64,000 nt of DNA from Candidatus Aalborgicola defluviihabitans (lineage in GTDB: Bacteria; Pseudomonadota; Gammaproteobacteria; Burkholderiales; Burkholderiaceae_C): contig JADIXX010000008.1 in NCBI GenBank assembly GCA_016705575.1, forward strand, positions 824,541 to 888,540. The letters are read 5' to 3'. Both the position numbers and the translations under genes were made by a program. The notes under the pieces are model-generated. The model did no database searches and was not told the DNA's origin. It saw nothing but the letters and a program-made list of their open reading frames with translations. Positions 54,167-63,329 of the stretch are shown here, piece after piece. Positions within the stretch are counted from its first letter, which is position 1; every line of letters starts with the position of its first letter.

Positions 54167-56125
54167 CTAGTCTCCCAGTCCCATCTGAATGTAGCCTGTG
54201 GGGCAGACATCGGCACAGATATGGCAGCCAATGCACTTGTTGTAGTTGGTGTCGACGTAGCGCCCCGTTGTAGCCTTGGCCTTAGGCACCTTGAAGACGG
54301 CAATCTGCGGGCAATAGACCACGCAGTTGTCGCATTCAAAGCACTGGCCGCAGCTCATGCAACGCTTGGCCTCGGCAACGGACTGGGCTTCCAGCAGTGG
54401 TTGCAGGCGTTCTTCAAAATTGTCCAGTGCCTGTTCCGCCGTCAGTGAGGTGATGCCCCTGCGATTACGGCTCACAAAGGGGAAATGTCCCAGGAACAAT
54501 TCCTTGTGCGAGATGACATAGCGGTCGGAGCGGTTATCAAAATTGTGGATGGCCGCTGTGCTCTTGTCGGTACCACGAATCGGTTCATGCACTTCACTGA
54601 AGGTATAGCCCTTCTCCAGCATCTTGCGCTTGAGGTCAAAGGCATGCACGTCAATTTTGGGGCGCTTTTCCTGAGCTTCATTTTGCAGGAAGCGGTCAAT
54701 CCCGTCCGCCGCTATGGCGCCGTGCCCAATGGCGGTGGTGAGCAAATGCGGGCGCACCACGTCGCCCCCCACAAAGATGCCCTCTTGACCCTGCACCTGG
54801 TAGTTTTTGTCGCTGTTGATTGCGCCTTTGCCGTTGTTGAATTCTTCCAGCCCGGTGAAGTCCACCGCCTGCCCGATCGCCGAAACAATCAGGTCTGCGG
54901 GAATGTCCTGCTCAGTACCTTCGATGTTTTTGATATCCAGGCGTCCACCCACAATCTTCGCTTCGCAGCGCACCACCCGCAATGCCGTGGCTCGTCCGTC
55001 GGGTCCACGCACCACACACACAGGCGCCATTCCACCCAAAATGGTGATCCCTTCTGACAGGGCATGCTCCACCTCATGTTTGGTGGCCTGCATCTTGTCG
55101 ATAGCGAAGATGGTAGTCAGCGTGACCTCAGCGCCCTGGCGAACGGACGCCTCTGCAACGTCGTGCGCCACATGGCCTGCAATGGCATGTTCGGGGCGGT
55201 CAGATTCGTTGATTTTGTTGATATGACCCAAACGGCGTGCTACGGTCGCAACGTCAATGGACGTGTCGCCTCCGCCAATAACCACCACCCGTTTTCCAAC
55301 ATGGCGCAGGCGACCGTCATTGAAAGCCTTGAGGAAGGACGTGGCGGTCACGCAGTTGGGTGCATCGGCACCTTCGACCGGCAGGGCGCGGCCCGATTGT
55401 GCGCCCAGGCCCAGGAATACCGCATCAAATTCTTCCCGAATCTTCGCCATCGTGATGTCAGTTCCGATACGGCAGTTCATGCGTGTCGTGATACCCAAAT
55501 CCAGAATGCGCTGAATCTCAGCGTCCAGTACATACCGTGGCGTACGGAACCCGGGAATGCCGTAGCGCATCATTCCGCCAAGTTCAGCGCGCTCGTCAAA
55601 CAGCGTGACAGCGTGTCCCTTGAGTGCCAGCTGATACGCCGCCGATAGTCCAGCAGGGCCACCACCGATCACGGCGACTGTCTTGCCGGAAGCTGTCGCT
55701 GGCTTGGTGTAGGCAAGACCTTTTGCAATAGCGTAGTCGCCCAGGAAATGTTCGACAGAGTTGATGCCGACAAAGTCGTCCACCTGGTTGCGATTGCAGC
55801 CAGACTCGCACGGGGCCGGGCACACGCGACCCATGACCGATGGGAACGGATTGGCTTCGGTCAGGCGACGAAAGGCGTACTCCTGCCACACCACGCCGGC
55901 GGGTGGTTTCTCGATGCCGCGGACGATATTGAGGTAGCTGCGAATATCCTCACCGGCCGGGCAGCTACCCTGGCAGGGTGGTGTGCTTTGAATATAGGTC
56001 GGGCACTTGTGCGAATGTCCGGCATCAAAAATATCTTTCTGAAAGGACTTGACCTTGCTGTCGCCGTCCTTGTAACGGCGAAAGGTCAGTGGTTTGACGG
56101 CGACGGTTTCGATGGGGGCGGACAT
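54167..56125 (-). CDS. dsrL: DsrL, NAD(P)H-linked iron-sulfur flavoprotein
   Basis: A 652-residue protein resembling the small subunit of glutamate synthase. N-terminal Cys cluster (PPCQGSCPAGEDIRSYLN; VCPAPCESGCNR), FAD site VAVIGGGPAGLSAAYQLA near residue 160, NAD(P) site VVVIGGGDTSIDVATVA near residue 290, and C-terminal ferredoxin clusters CMSCGQCFECDNCVVYCP and CIGCHICADVCPTGY. DsrL is essential for oxidative rDsr, acting with DsrAB and NAD(P). Its presence, with DsrEFH, marks the pathway as sulfur oxidation not sulfate reduction. Confidence 0.95.
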   Translation of the reverse strand: MSAPIETVAVKPLTFRRYKDGDSKVKSFQKDIFDAGHSHKCPTYIQSTPPCQGSCPAGEDIRSYLNIVRGIEKPPAGVVWQEYAFRRLTEANPFPSVMGRVCPAPCESGCNRNQVDDFVGINSVEHFLGDYAIAKGLAYTKPATASGKTVAVIGGGPAGLSAAYQLALKGHAVTLFDERAELGGMMRYGIPGFRTPRYVLDAEIQRILDLGITTRMNCRIGTDITMAKIREEFDAVFLGLGAQSGRALPVEGADAPNCVTATSFLKAFNDGRLRHVGKRVVVIGGGDTSIDVATVARRLGHINKINESDRPEHAIAGHVAHDVAEASVRQGAEVTLTTIFAIDKMQATKHEVEHALSEGITILGGMAPVCVVRGPDGRATALRVVRCEAKIVGGRLDIKNIEGTEQDIPADLIVSAIGQAVDFTGLEEFNNGKGAINSDKNYQVQGQEGIFVGGDVVRPHLLTTAIGHGAIAADGIDRFLQNEAQEKRPKIDVHAFDLKRKMLEKGYTFSEVHEPIRGTDKSTAAIHNFDNRSDRYVISHKELFLGHFPFVSRNRRGITSLTAEQALDNFEERLQPLLEAQSVAEAKRCMSCGQCFECDNCVVYCPQIAVFKVPKAKATTGRYVDTNYNKCIGCHICADVCPTGYIQMGLGD

Positions 56126-56173
56126 AGGGAAGTCTCCTGGTATTTTTTTGAGTTGCCGGTGCAGGGCGGCGGG

Positions 56174-57667
56174 CTATTTGTCGCCCAGGCGTATCGCCTT
56201 GCTAACCAACTGATGGACACCGCCCACCATGCTCATGTCGAAGCCGTAGTAGGGCAGCACTTTGGTGAACTGGGCCTTGCAGATCGCGCAGATTGCAGCC
56301 ATGAAATTCACGTTGTACTCATCCACCACGTTTTTCAAGGCTTCCATTCTCGGCAGGGCGCCTTTAACACGCACTTCCAGCATGTCATCTGTCAGCACGC
56401 CACCACCACCACCGCAGCAGAAGGTGCTCTCCAGAATGGTTTGCGGTGCCATATCATGGAAATGGTTGGCAACGGACGTGATGATCCGTCGCGGAATGAT
56501 GAACTGCCCCCCTGGCATGTTGCCCATGCGGGACGCACGCGCCACGTTGCAGGAATCATGGAAAGTGATGATGCGGTCGTCATTGGCCTCTTTGTCCAAG
56601 CTGAGAGCGCCCCGCTGAATCAGGTCGTCGGTAACTTCGCAGATATGCTGCGGCACGGGATAACGTTGGTCGAGAAAGTCAAACGGACCCATCAAGGTAT
56701 TCCAGTAGCTGTATGCGACTCGCCAGGCATGGCCACATTCGCCAATGACGATGCGTTTGACCCCAAGCTCCAAGGCAACCTCACGCACACGCATCGAAAT
56801 TTTGCGCATTTGTTCGTAGTTGCCAATGAACAGCCCGAAATTCGCCGCCTCGGAGGCTTTGGAACTAAGCGTCCAACTGATGCCAGCCGCGTGAAACACC
56901 TTGGCATAGCCAATCAGACTTTCAACATGGGGCTCGGAGAAGAAGTCGGCGGACGGGGTAATCAGCAGCACTTCTGCCCCTTTCACGTTCAGCGGAAACT
57001 TCACATCCACACCGGTCTCGTCCTTGGTATCTTCTTCCAGGCCTTCCAGCGTGTTTGCCAGCGCGGGCTCGGGAATTCCCAGGTTGTTGCCAATGCGGTG
57101 TACCTTGCCGATGATCTCGTTGGTGTACTTTTGCCCCATGCCGATGGAGGCCATGATCTCGCGCGCTGCCATGGTGACCTCGGCAGTATCGATGCCGTAG
57201 GGACAAAACACCGAGCAGCGACGGCACTCCGAACACTGGTGAAAATAGGTGTACCACTCGTCCAGCACGTCGCGTGTGAGATCAACTGCACCCACCAATT
57301 TTGGAAAATTTTTTCCGGCAAAAGTGAAGTAGCGTCGGTAGATCTTGCGCATCAGGTCCTGGCGCGCCACCGGCATGTTCTTGGGGTCGCCGGTGCCCAG
57401 GAAATAGTGGCATTTGTCCGAACAGGCACCGCAATGCACGCAGCTATCCATGTAGACCTGCAGCGAGCGGTACTTGCCTAGCAATTCGCCCATTTTTTCA
57501 ATGGCCTTGGCCTGCCAGTCTTCAACCAGTTCTTCCGGAAAACCCAACGCCTTTTGAATAGGCCTTGAAGCCACAAAGGGTTTGAGATGCGACATGGCTC
57601 CCGCCTGCACCAGCGGTATGACCGGGTAGCTTTTGAGCTTTGGGGTATCGAATGCAGCGGTGGCCAT
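56174..57667 (-). CDS. dsrK: DsrK, HdrD-like iron-sulfur subunit
   Basis: A 497-residue cytoplasmic protein. Two ferredoxin motifs (CVHCGACSDKCHYFLGTG near residue 75 and CSECRRCSVFCPYGID near residue 140) are followed by CCG domains (IGECGHAWRVAYSYWN; ESTFCCGGGGGVL) that bind a special [4Fe-4S] cluster used for disulfide reduction in heterodisulfide reductases. It probably interacts with oxidised DsrC trisulfide or disulfide. Sixteen bases after dsrM. Confidence 0.95.
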   Translation of the reverse strand: MATAAFDTPKLKSYPVIPLVQAGAMSHLKPFVASRPIQKALGFPEELVEDWQAKAIEKMGELLGKYRSLQVYMDSCVHCGACSDKCHYFLGTGDPKNMPVARQDLMRKIYRRYFTFAGKNFPKLVGAVDLTRDVLDEWYTYFHQCSECRRCSVFCPYGIDTAEVTMAAREIMASIGMGQKYTNEIIGKVHRIGNNLGIPEPALANTLEGLEEDTKDETGVDVKFPLNVKGAEVLLITPSADFFSEPHVESLIGYAKVFHAAGISWTLSSKASEAANFGLFIGNYEQMRKISMRVREVALELGVKRIVIGECGHAWRVAYSYWNTLMGPFDFLDQRYPVPQHICEVTDDLIQRGALSLDKEANDDRIITFHDSCNVARASRMGNMPGGQFIIPRRIITSVANHFHDMAPQTILESTFCCGGGGGVLTDDMLEVRVKGALPRMEALKNVVDEYNVNFMAAICAICKAQFTKVLPYYGFDMSMVGGVHQLVSKAIRLGDK

Positions 57668-57682
57668 GGTGTTGGTAAGTGC

Positions 57683-58416
57683 TTACGGGCGTTTGTCCAA
57701 TGCTGCCGCCCACGCGGATACATGGCGCACTTCGCGGGCGTTGTCAGTCTGGTTGCGTGTGGGGCTGAAGAGCAGGCCCGGTGCGTGTAGCAACTTGCTG
57801 ATCGGGAAGATGATCATCAGAAACGCTACCAGCGAAAGATGCACCAGCAGTACCGGATCAGCAGGTAGCGGCTGCCAGTCAAATCGCATCAAACCCAGCA
57901 TGAAAAGTTTGACGCCAATGATGTCGGTATGCGCCACAAAGCGCATACCCAAACCGGTAACGCCGATGGCCAGCAACAAAACGAGCATCAGGTGATCGGA
58001 CGGGGTGGAGATATAACGCACGCGGTCGACCAGCCAGCGCCTGCCCCACAAACCTCCCAACGCGATCACCATGGCAAACCCGGCATAGGTGCCAAAGGGC
58101 TGAATCAAGGCAACAGGCAGCCACACGGGTTCCTGAAAATAGCGCAGATGCCGTAACACGACCAACAGCAAGGCCGCATGAAAGGTCCAGCCAAAGATCC
58201 AGGTCCACTTGCTAGACCTGAACAGGCTTTCAAAAAAAACTACCTCACGTGTCATGCGCCAACCCACCCCAGTGGTCGTCATCGGTGCCGGTGTAGTGGA
58301 ATCTTCAGCGGCGCCGGTGTTCTGGCGTAGATGAAAATCTTGCGCCCAACACCCATAACGAACACCAACGTGGCTACGTAGAACAAAACCGCGTAAAGAA
58401 TCGTCAGCATTGTCAT
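57683..58416 (-). pseudogene. dsrM: DsrM, NarI-like membrane cytochrome b subunit (one frameshift)
   Basis: The N-terminus is MTMLTILYAVLFYVATLVFV through ARTPAPLKIP in one frame (from ATG 58416); the rest, MTREVVFFESLFRSSKWTWI to the end, is in the next. A one-base deletion near 58297 explains the shift and would read KIP-TTPAP. Segments WTFHAALLLVVLRHLRYF and LLVHLSLVAFLMIIFPISKLLHA carry candidate heme b His. The intact product would be about 244 residues. DsrM passes electrons between quinone and DsrK. The indel may be a sequence error. Confidence 0.88.
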
Positions 58417-58470
58417 TGGCAGATTCGTTGGGTTCGTTGTATCAACGAGGGTTGGCGTCGGCGGATGCGC

Positions 58471-58803
58471 TCAAATACAGCCGGTAGGCTTGGGCAAGCC
58501 GGCAATCTTGCAGGCCTGTTTGGCTGGGCCGTACGGAAACAGTTCGTACAGGTATTTGCTATTGCCTTTTTCTTCGCCGAACTGCTTGCCAATCGCCTTG
58601 GTCAGCACCCGAACGGCCGGTGCAATCTGGTACTCGTTGTAGTACTCGCGCAAGAAGTTGATGACTTCCCAGTGGTTGTCGCTGAGCGGAACCTTCTCTT
58701 CTTCTGCCAGGTAAGCGGCGGCCTCAGGGGTCCACTCGGCGAGATTGAGCAAGTAGCCCTCTTCGTCGGTTTCGTAGTTCATGCCGTTGATTTCAAAGCT
58801 CAT
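58471..58803 (-). CDS. dsrC: DsrC, sulfur carrier protein
   Basis: A complete 110-residue DsrC. It starts MSFEINGMNYETDEEGYLLNL and ends AKQACKIAGLPKPTGCI, with both redox cysteines: the penultimate CysA/B of the C-terminal arm and the one ten residues before it. It accepts sulfur from DsrEFH and presents it to DsrAB and the DsrMKJOP complex. Intact between interrupted neighbours. Confidence 0.97.
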   Translation of the reverse strand: MSFEINGMNYETDEEGYLLNLAEWTPEAAAYLAEEEKVPLSDNHWEVINFLREYYNEYQIAPAVRVLTKAIGKQFGEEKGNSKYLYELFPYGPAKQACKIAGLPKPTGCI

Positions 58804-58832
58804 TTTTTTCTCCAGTTATTTAGTAATTCGAG

Positions 58833-59132
58833 TCACAACCACGAGTGGGAAGTGTGGTGTTCCACGGTCAGATCGACAAAGCCGGCGTAATCGACCAGCG
58901 TCACTCCATCGATTAACTTGGCTGTTACGCCACGGGCGTCCATATCCGGTTGCAGCGCATAGACCTTGAGCGTGGCGCAGCTGGCGCGGATACGCTCCTC
59001 GGTTGCGCTACCCACGGTGGCGGCGTAGATGCCGTCTTCGATGAGCAACAGCGCGTTGCCCGGCTGGGCCATGCGCAGACAGGTATCCAGCGTGCTGGTC
59101 TGAAAGGGGGATTTATTGACAATATGCAACAT
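58833..59132 (-). CDS. dsrH: DsrH, sulfur-transfer subunit (TusB-like)
   Basis: A 99-residue TusB/DsrH protein. MLHIVNKSPFQTSTLDTCLRMA is a typical start, and LLIEDGIYAA with the conserved Cys in RASCATLKVYAL follows. It forms the DsrE2F2H2 hexamer that hands sulfur to DsrC. Frame intact. Confidence 0.93.
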   Translation of the reverse strand: MLHIVNKSPFQTSTLDTCLRMAQPGNALLLIEDGIYAATVGSATEERIRASCATLKVYALQPDMDARGVTAKLIDGVTLVDYAGFVDLTVEHHTSHSWL

Positions 59133-59142
59133 GGGGTCGTCC

Positions 59143-59535
59143 TCAAAAACTCAGGATCACGTCCTGTTGCGCCATTAGTTGGCCCATTTGCTGGGCGTCC
59201 AGCACCTCCACGGGGACTAGCAGGTCTTTTTCGCTCAAACCGCGCTGTGCCAACGAGACATCTTCCACATAAAGCTCTCCACGTCATAGCCGTCCAGTGC
59301 GCGGTAGCTGGGAGAAAAGTTCTTTACACCAATGCCTTTGGTCTGCTGGCCTTGACCAGTTCGTAGACGCCATCATCGATGAAGCCCAGGCTCACGTCCT
59401 GATCGAAGGTGGCCGTGATCAGCACGACCTCCAGGCTCTCGAGCGCATATATCGTTCCGTAGGGTGCCTTGCGGTTCACAAACATGAATTTCTTCACTTT
59501 GGGCCGCTGGCGGGTGCTGCTGGTTGGTCGCTCAT
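59143..59535 (-). pseudogene. dsrF: DsrF, sulfur-transfer subunit (frame interrupted)
   Basis: From ATG 59535 (MSDQPAAPASG) through KKFMFVNRKAPYGTIYALESLEVVLITATFDQDVSLGFIDDGVYEL to the LAQRGLSEKDLL and LDAQQMGQLMAQQDVILSF end, matching TusC/DsrF. Three single-base losses, near 59500, 59350 and 59277, break the frame, but every conserved segment is otherwise present. Reported as frame-interrupted; a sequencing error is likely. Confidence 0.85.
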
Positions 59536-59556
59536 AGTTGTCTCTTTCAAGGGCTG

Positions 59557-59915
59557 TTAGTCGCCAAACGTGATCAGGCGATCCGCCTTGATTCCGCTGT
59601 CCACCAGCTGGCCCAGGCCGGAAATGCGAAAGCCCGGAGCCAACACTTCGTCCTGATACCGCGGCGCAAGGCGGCAGCCACGCAAACCACCAAGTCCACT
59701 TCAGGTCTGCAGCCAGGGCCGACCAGCGGTTCACCACATGGCGGTCGTCCTGGGGCGGCTCGGTCAGGCGGGTCGCGTTGTTGACGCCATCGTGGTAGAA
59801 AAACACGCGTTGTATCTCGTGACCCTTGGCCAGCGCAGCCACCACGAACTGGTAGGCACTATCGGACGCCTGGTGGGTGTAGGGGCCCTTCACTGACGAG
59901 CAAACCGAATTTCAT
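59557..59915 (-). pseudogene. dsrE: DsrE, sulfur-transfer subunit (frame interrupted)
   Basis: ATG 59915 starts MKFGLLVSEGPYTHQASDSA, then VVAALAKGHEIQRVFFYHDGV with NNATRLTEPPQDD, and after corrections VDLVVCVAAALRRGI and FRISGLGQLVDSGIKADRL ending ITFGD. VVCVAAA carries the active Cys of DsrE/TusD. One extra base near 59884 and losses near 59700 and 59656 interrupt the frame. The stop TAA is at 59557-59559. Confidence 0.87.
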
Positions 59916-59946
59916 GGGGTTAATTCCTGTATCAGTCAAATTTGCT

Positions 59947-61015
59947 TTAAAAGCGAATGTGGGTCGAAGCATTCAGGCTGGAGCGCGAACCACGCCAGTC
60001 ATCAATCAGGTACTTGGTAAAGGGCAGGTCGCACTTCTCAAAGAATGCGGGCCAGCCGATACGCTCGATCCAGTCAGCAATCCGTTCCCAAGAGCGTGCG
60101 TCTTCCTTGTAGGTGTACAAGATTTTCTTGACCATGGCCGACACTTCGGGCCAGCGTGGCGGGTTGTTGGGCAGGCCCGAGGCCACCATCTTCATGAAGG
60201 TCGGCTTGCCACGGGCATTGGAGTTCTTGCCACCCACCCAGATTGCCAGTTTGCTGTGCTCGGGGTCGTTGATCTGCATAGGGGCAAGGTGGGCAGCAGG
60301 CGCCGCAGCACATGCATTTGGTCTCGTCGATTTCCAGGGATGGTTTGCCGTCGACCATAGCGGGTCGAATGGCGGCCACCGGGCAACGCGCCACCACGGT
60401 CGGGCGTTCACATACATTGGCCACCAGATCGTGGTTGATCTTGGGCGGTTTGGTGTGCTGAATGATGATGGCAATGTCGGCCTGGCCACCGCAGTTGATC
60501 TCGCAGCAGGAGGTGGAAAGGTGCACCCGGTTAGGCATTTCTTCCTTGATGAACTCGGCGTGCAGGTCATCCATCAGGGCCTTGACAGCGCCTGATGCAT
60601 CGGTGCCGGGAATGTCGCAGTGCAAGTAGCCCTGCGTATGGGATATCGATGAAACCGAGTTGCCGGTGCCGCCGACCGGAAAGCCATTGCCGACGAGCCG
60701 CCTCGACCAACGGCGCCACCCGGCCTCATCCGACACCATGTATTCGATATTGCTACGGATGGTGAAGCGCACATGCCCGTCGGCATAGGTATCGGCAATA
60801 TCGCACAGCTTGCGGATGGTGTACAGATCCAACTGGCGCTGCGTTCCGGCGCGCACGGTCCAGATTTCGTCACCCGTGTGCGAGACATGGTGCAATACGC
60901 CCGGACGAGGCCGGTCATGGTATTTCCAGTTGCCGTAATTCTTCAGCATCAGCGGATGCATGTACTGCTTGTTGTCAGGTACGCCGCTTTCGATGGGGAT
61001 GCGCATGGTTGCCAT
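59947..61015 (-). pseudogene. dsrB: DsrB, reverse dissimilatory sulfite reductase beta subunit (frame interrupted)
   Basis: ATG 61015 opens MATMRIPIESGVPDNKQYMH; the protein continues through HVSHTGDEIWTVRAGTQRQL, STSCCEINCGGQADIAI (siroheme/cluster Cys), VVARCPVAAIRP and ETKCMCCGAC, then after a shift near 60295 PMQINDPEHSKLAIWVGGKN to STHIRF. A pair of compensating indels at about 60692-60728 changes VAPLVEA into an arginine-rich stretch. About 355 codons, normal for DsrB. It binds siroheme-[4Fe-4S] partner sites with DsrA. Confidence 0.9.
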
Positions 61016-61028
61016 GGTCGTCTTTCTA

Positions 61029-61064
61029 ATCAGTTGAGGACAGAGCTGAAGGTCTGTCCCGCAA
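61029..61064 (+). repeat. REP-like palindrome, copy 2, between dsrA and dsrB
   Basis: ATCAGTTGAGGACAGAGCT and GTCTGTCCCGCAA; arms GGACAGA and TCTGTCC. About 32 of 36 bases match the copy at 31401-31436, in the same plus-strand orientation. It lies in the only sizeable gap between dsrA and dsrB. Confidence 0.65.
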
Positions 61065-61068
61065 GGTT

Positions 61069-62277
61069 TCAGGCTGCTGCTTTGCGGGCGTTGATCTTGG
61101 CCACTTCGTCGTCCCAGCCGTCGGTTCGCACGAAGGGTTGGTGCGGGTGTGAAACCATGTTGACATCGGCCTCCACCCCGATGCCATCCAGAAGTGGACC
61201 AGTCCGATACGCTCGCGATCATTTCGCCGGTGCGCTCGTGTTCCAGAGCATTTTCGGCAAAGAAGTCGATGGACTTTTGGCCCAGATCCACCAGCGCCTG
61301 GTAATCTTCGTCGGTCTTCATGGGCATGAAGGGCACGACCACCGTGCCCATCAGATCACCGATCTTCAGTGTGCGCTTGCACCCATCAGCACCGTGACAC
61401 TTTGGTCAGTGCCAGTAGCCAGGGCACCGGTCATCACGTTGATGCAGTGCATGCAGCGCACGCAATTGCTGTTGTCAATCTCCAGAGACTGGGTATCGTT
61501 GATGGCGACGCTGGAAATTTTCGGCCCCTTGGCAACGTCCTTGGTCTCCTTGAGCATGATGGTCTTGGTCGGGCAGCGGGTGACCACGTCATTCACCAGT
61601 TCGGTCAGACCGTGCTTGGCAAACCATTTGCGCGCCAGGGGTTCATCGGTGCGATGTTGTCGCGCCAAGTGCCAATCACCGCCATGTCGGAGCGCTGGAT
61701 GGAATTCATGCAGTCATTCGGGCAATGACCACCTGGCGGTGCGCACGCGCTTCGTCAAAGCAGGACTGCTCGCAACGCGCCGCGCCCACGCAAGACATGC
61801 TGGTGCGCATAGCCGGGCCGGCGCCACCCATATCGAAGCCCAATTCATTCAATTCATCAAACGCCGGCTGCACATTGGCCGAGGTGGCACCCTGGAACAT
61901 GATGTCGCCCGACTGGCCGTGAAACGCGATCAGGCCCGAGCCATGGCGTTCCCAGATATCGCACATCTTGCGCAACACGTCCGGTGCTGTAGTGCATGCC
62001 CGCCGGAGGCTGAATGCGCAGAGTGTGCATTTTTGATGCCGGAAACATGTCGGCCACTTCGGAGAAACGCGGAATCGCGCCGCCGCCGTAGCCATATACT
62101 CCTACCGTGCCGCTCCTTCCAGTAACCCTTGCGGTTTTGTAGGAGTGCTCCAGTTGGCCCAACAGATCGGTCATGAAGTCGCTGTCCTGGGCCAGGCGTT
62201 TCAGTCCTGTCACAAAGTTCAGCCACGGACCACCTTCAAGTTGGTCCAGCAGGGGGTGTCGTGTTGTTTTTGCTCAT
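61069..62277 (-). pseudogene. dsrA: DsrA, reverse dissimilatory sulfite reductase alpha subunit (frame interrupted)
   Basis: ATG 62277 (MSKNNTTP, then LLDQLEGGPW after removing one C near 62253). Conserved pieces follow in order: LKRLAQDSDFMTDLLGQLEH, GTVGVYGYGGGAIPRFSEVA, FHGQSGDIMFQGATSANVQP, SMSCVGAARCEQSCFDEARA, CPNDCMNSIQRSDMAVIGTW, VRCMHCINVM and MGTVVVPFMPMKTDEDYQAL. At least six indels (for example near 62120, 61986, 61660, 61378, 61210) shift the frame. About 15-20 residues expected between RAHR and CPNDC, including the usual PALPYKFKFKFSG-like segment, are missing near 61715. DsrAB oxidises sulfane sulfur to sulfite. Confidence 0.9.
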
Positions 62278-62488
62278 TACATGGGTCTCTCTGTCAGCGC
62301 GCTTTTGCTAGCGCAACAATCGTGCGTAGATGCTGTTGTGGGTGAATCGTAAGGGTCGAAAGGCGTGCTAGCTATCACCCTCGTTGAGTATTGGCGTTAC
62401 CCATTTGGGCTATACGAGCCCACCCGTGTCGGTGATAGACGGCAGAGCTCTGTCCTTGCGCCCAATAGGGCATCCACCAAGACGCGCT
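62278..62488. promoter_or_regulatory. Divergent control region between dsrA and the 62489 gene
   Basis: About 210 bases without a gene. It contains TACCCATTTGGGCTA at 62398-62412, matching the soe operator motif in 14 of 15 bases, and TGCGTAGATGCT at 62323-62334, identical to a 12-mer at the soeA start. I see no convincing -35/-10 pair for dsrA. Confidence 0.5.
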
Positions 62489-62735
62489 ATGGACATCGTT
62501 ACCCCCCTTGAAAAATTCACCATCCCCCTGGGTGGGCAAGTCATTGAATTGCAGCAGTTTGATTACGAAGCCGGTGGCATGAGCCTGTTGCGAACGCGCA
62601 TACGCGAAAAAAGCCGCTTTACGGTGTTTGAGATCGATCCGGGATCCGCGCGCCTTGGGGAGAAGCCCTGTTGCGCTGGGCGCAGACGCAGGAACCTGCG
62701 ACCCCTGCCCGCTGCAGAACAGGACGCAGCAGTAG
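62489..62735 (+). pseudogene. Small conserved hypothetical protein (frame interrupted)
   Basis: ATG 62489 starts MDIVTPLEKFTIPLGGQVIE, then LQQFDYEAGGMSLLRTRIRE and FTVFEIDPGSA. After one shift near 62652 the reading WGEALLRWAQTQEPATP follows, and with another a TAG at 62733-62735 ends it at about 80 residues. I do not recognise a characterised family. It is the first gene divergent from dsrA, probably controlled from the same region. Confidence 0.65.
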
Positions 62736-63329
62736 AAGCGGTATTTCGTTGGCGGGAAAGTCCGTTGCCGCGCGACCACGCCCAGGCACTGCAACACGCT
62801 CTAACACTACAGATCCCGTGGTTGCATGCCGAAGATGCTGGCGCTGGCATCCACCCCGTGAAGCTGGTGGCCGGACCCGAAAGCGTGGCGCTTCTGTCGC
62901 AGCGAACGCGTCTGATTTTGCGGTCCATGCCAATCGGCTGGCTGAATTACAGGCCTTGGACGGGGTTCAGCTGGACGGTGATGGCGCACCCTTCTGCGCC
63001 TGGGTGCGGTGCATCTGCGTGAACTACAACCACACGCCACGCTGTATGCCTACCGGGTCGCGGCCGGCAGTTCGATGAATCAGTCCTGCGTTATGGAAAC
63101 CGAGTTGGCCGGCATGGCCATAGCCGGCGTGCGCGTATGGAAAGTGCCAGAGCCTGCGGGCCGATGGACAAGAAATGACCACCTTAGCATGATGCTGCAT
63201 GGGCCAGGCCCCGAGCAAAACAACCTGGTGCCTGCAGCAAGACGGGCTAAACAGCCACACCGGTTGTTGGGCTGCAGGCCGTTTGTGCCCCACAAGTCGG
63301 CCGCCGCGGTAACTGATATGGCCAAATGA
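62722..63329 (+). pseudogene. Cas6/Cmx6-like RNA endonuclease homologue, orphan (frame interrupted)
   Basis: Reading across frames gives VFRWRESPLPRDHAQALQHA, IPWLHAEDAGAGIHPVKL, SQRTRLILR, HANRLAELQALDGVQLD, LRLGAVHLRELQPHATLYAY, and near the end LLGC-x-PFVPHKSAAAV, close to the LGCGLF-PHK signature of type I-MYXAN Cas6 (Cmx6). DHA-x-L near the start and ARTRL-like LSQRTRLILR also fit the family. About 200 residues. No CRISPR repeats or other cas genes are visible. Start uncertain; the TGA (63327-63329) overlaps the next ATG. At least three indels break the frame. Confidence 0.6.

Noticed and set aside
55748..57481. 577-codon plus-strand open frame antisense to dsrL and dsrK
   Set aside because: It mirrors conserved dsrL/dsrK coding sequence; its His/Val-rich translation has no recognisable domain and no ribosome site.
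54167..62277. Reductive (sulfate-reducing) Dsr pathway
   Set aside because: dsrEFH and dsrL are present and dsrD is not seen, which is the oxidative arrangement.
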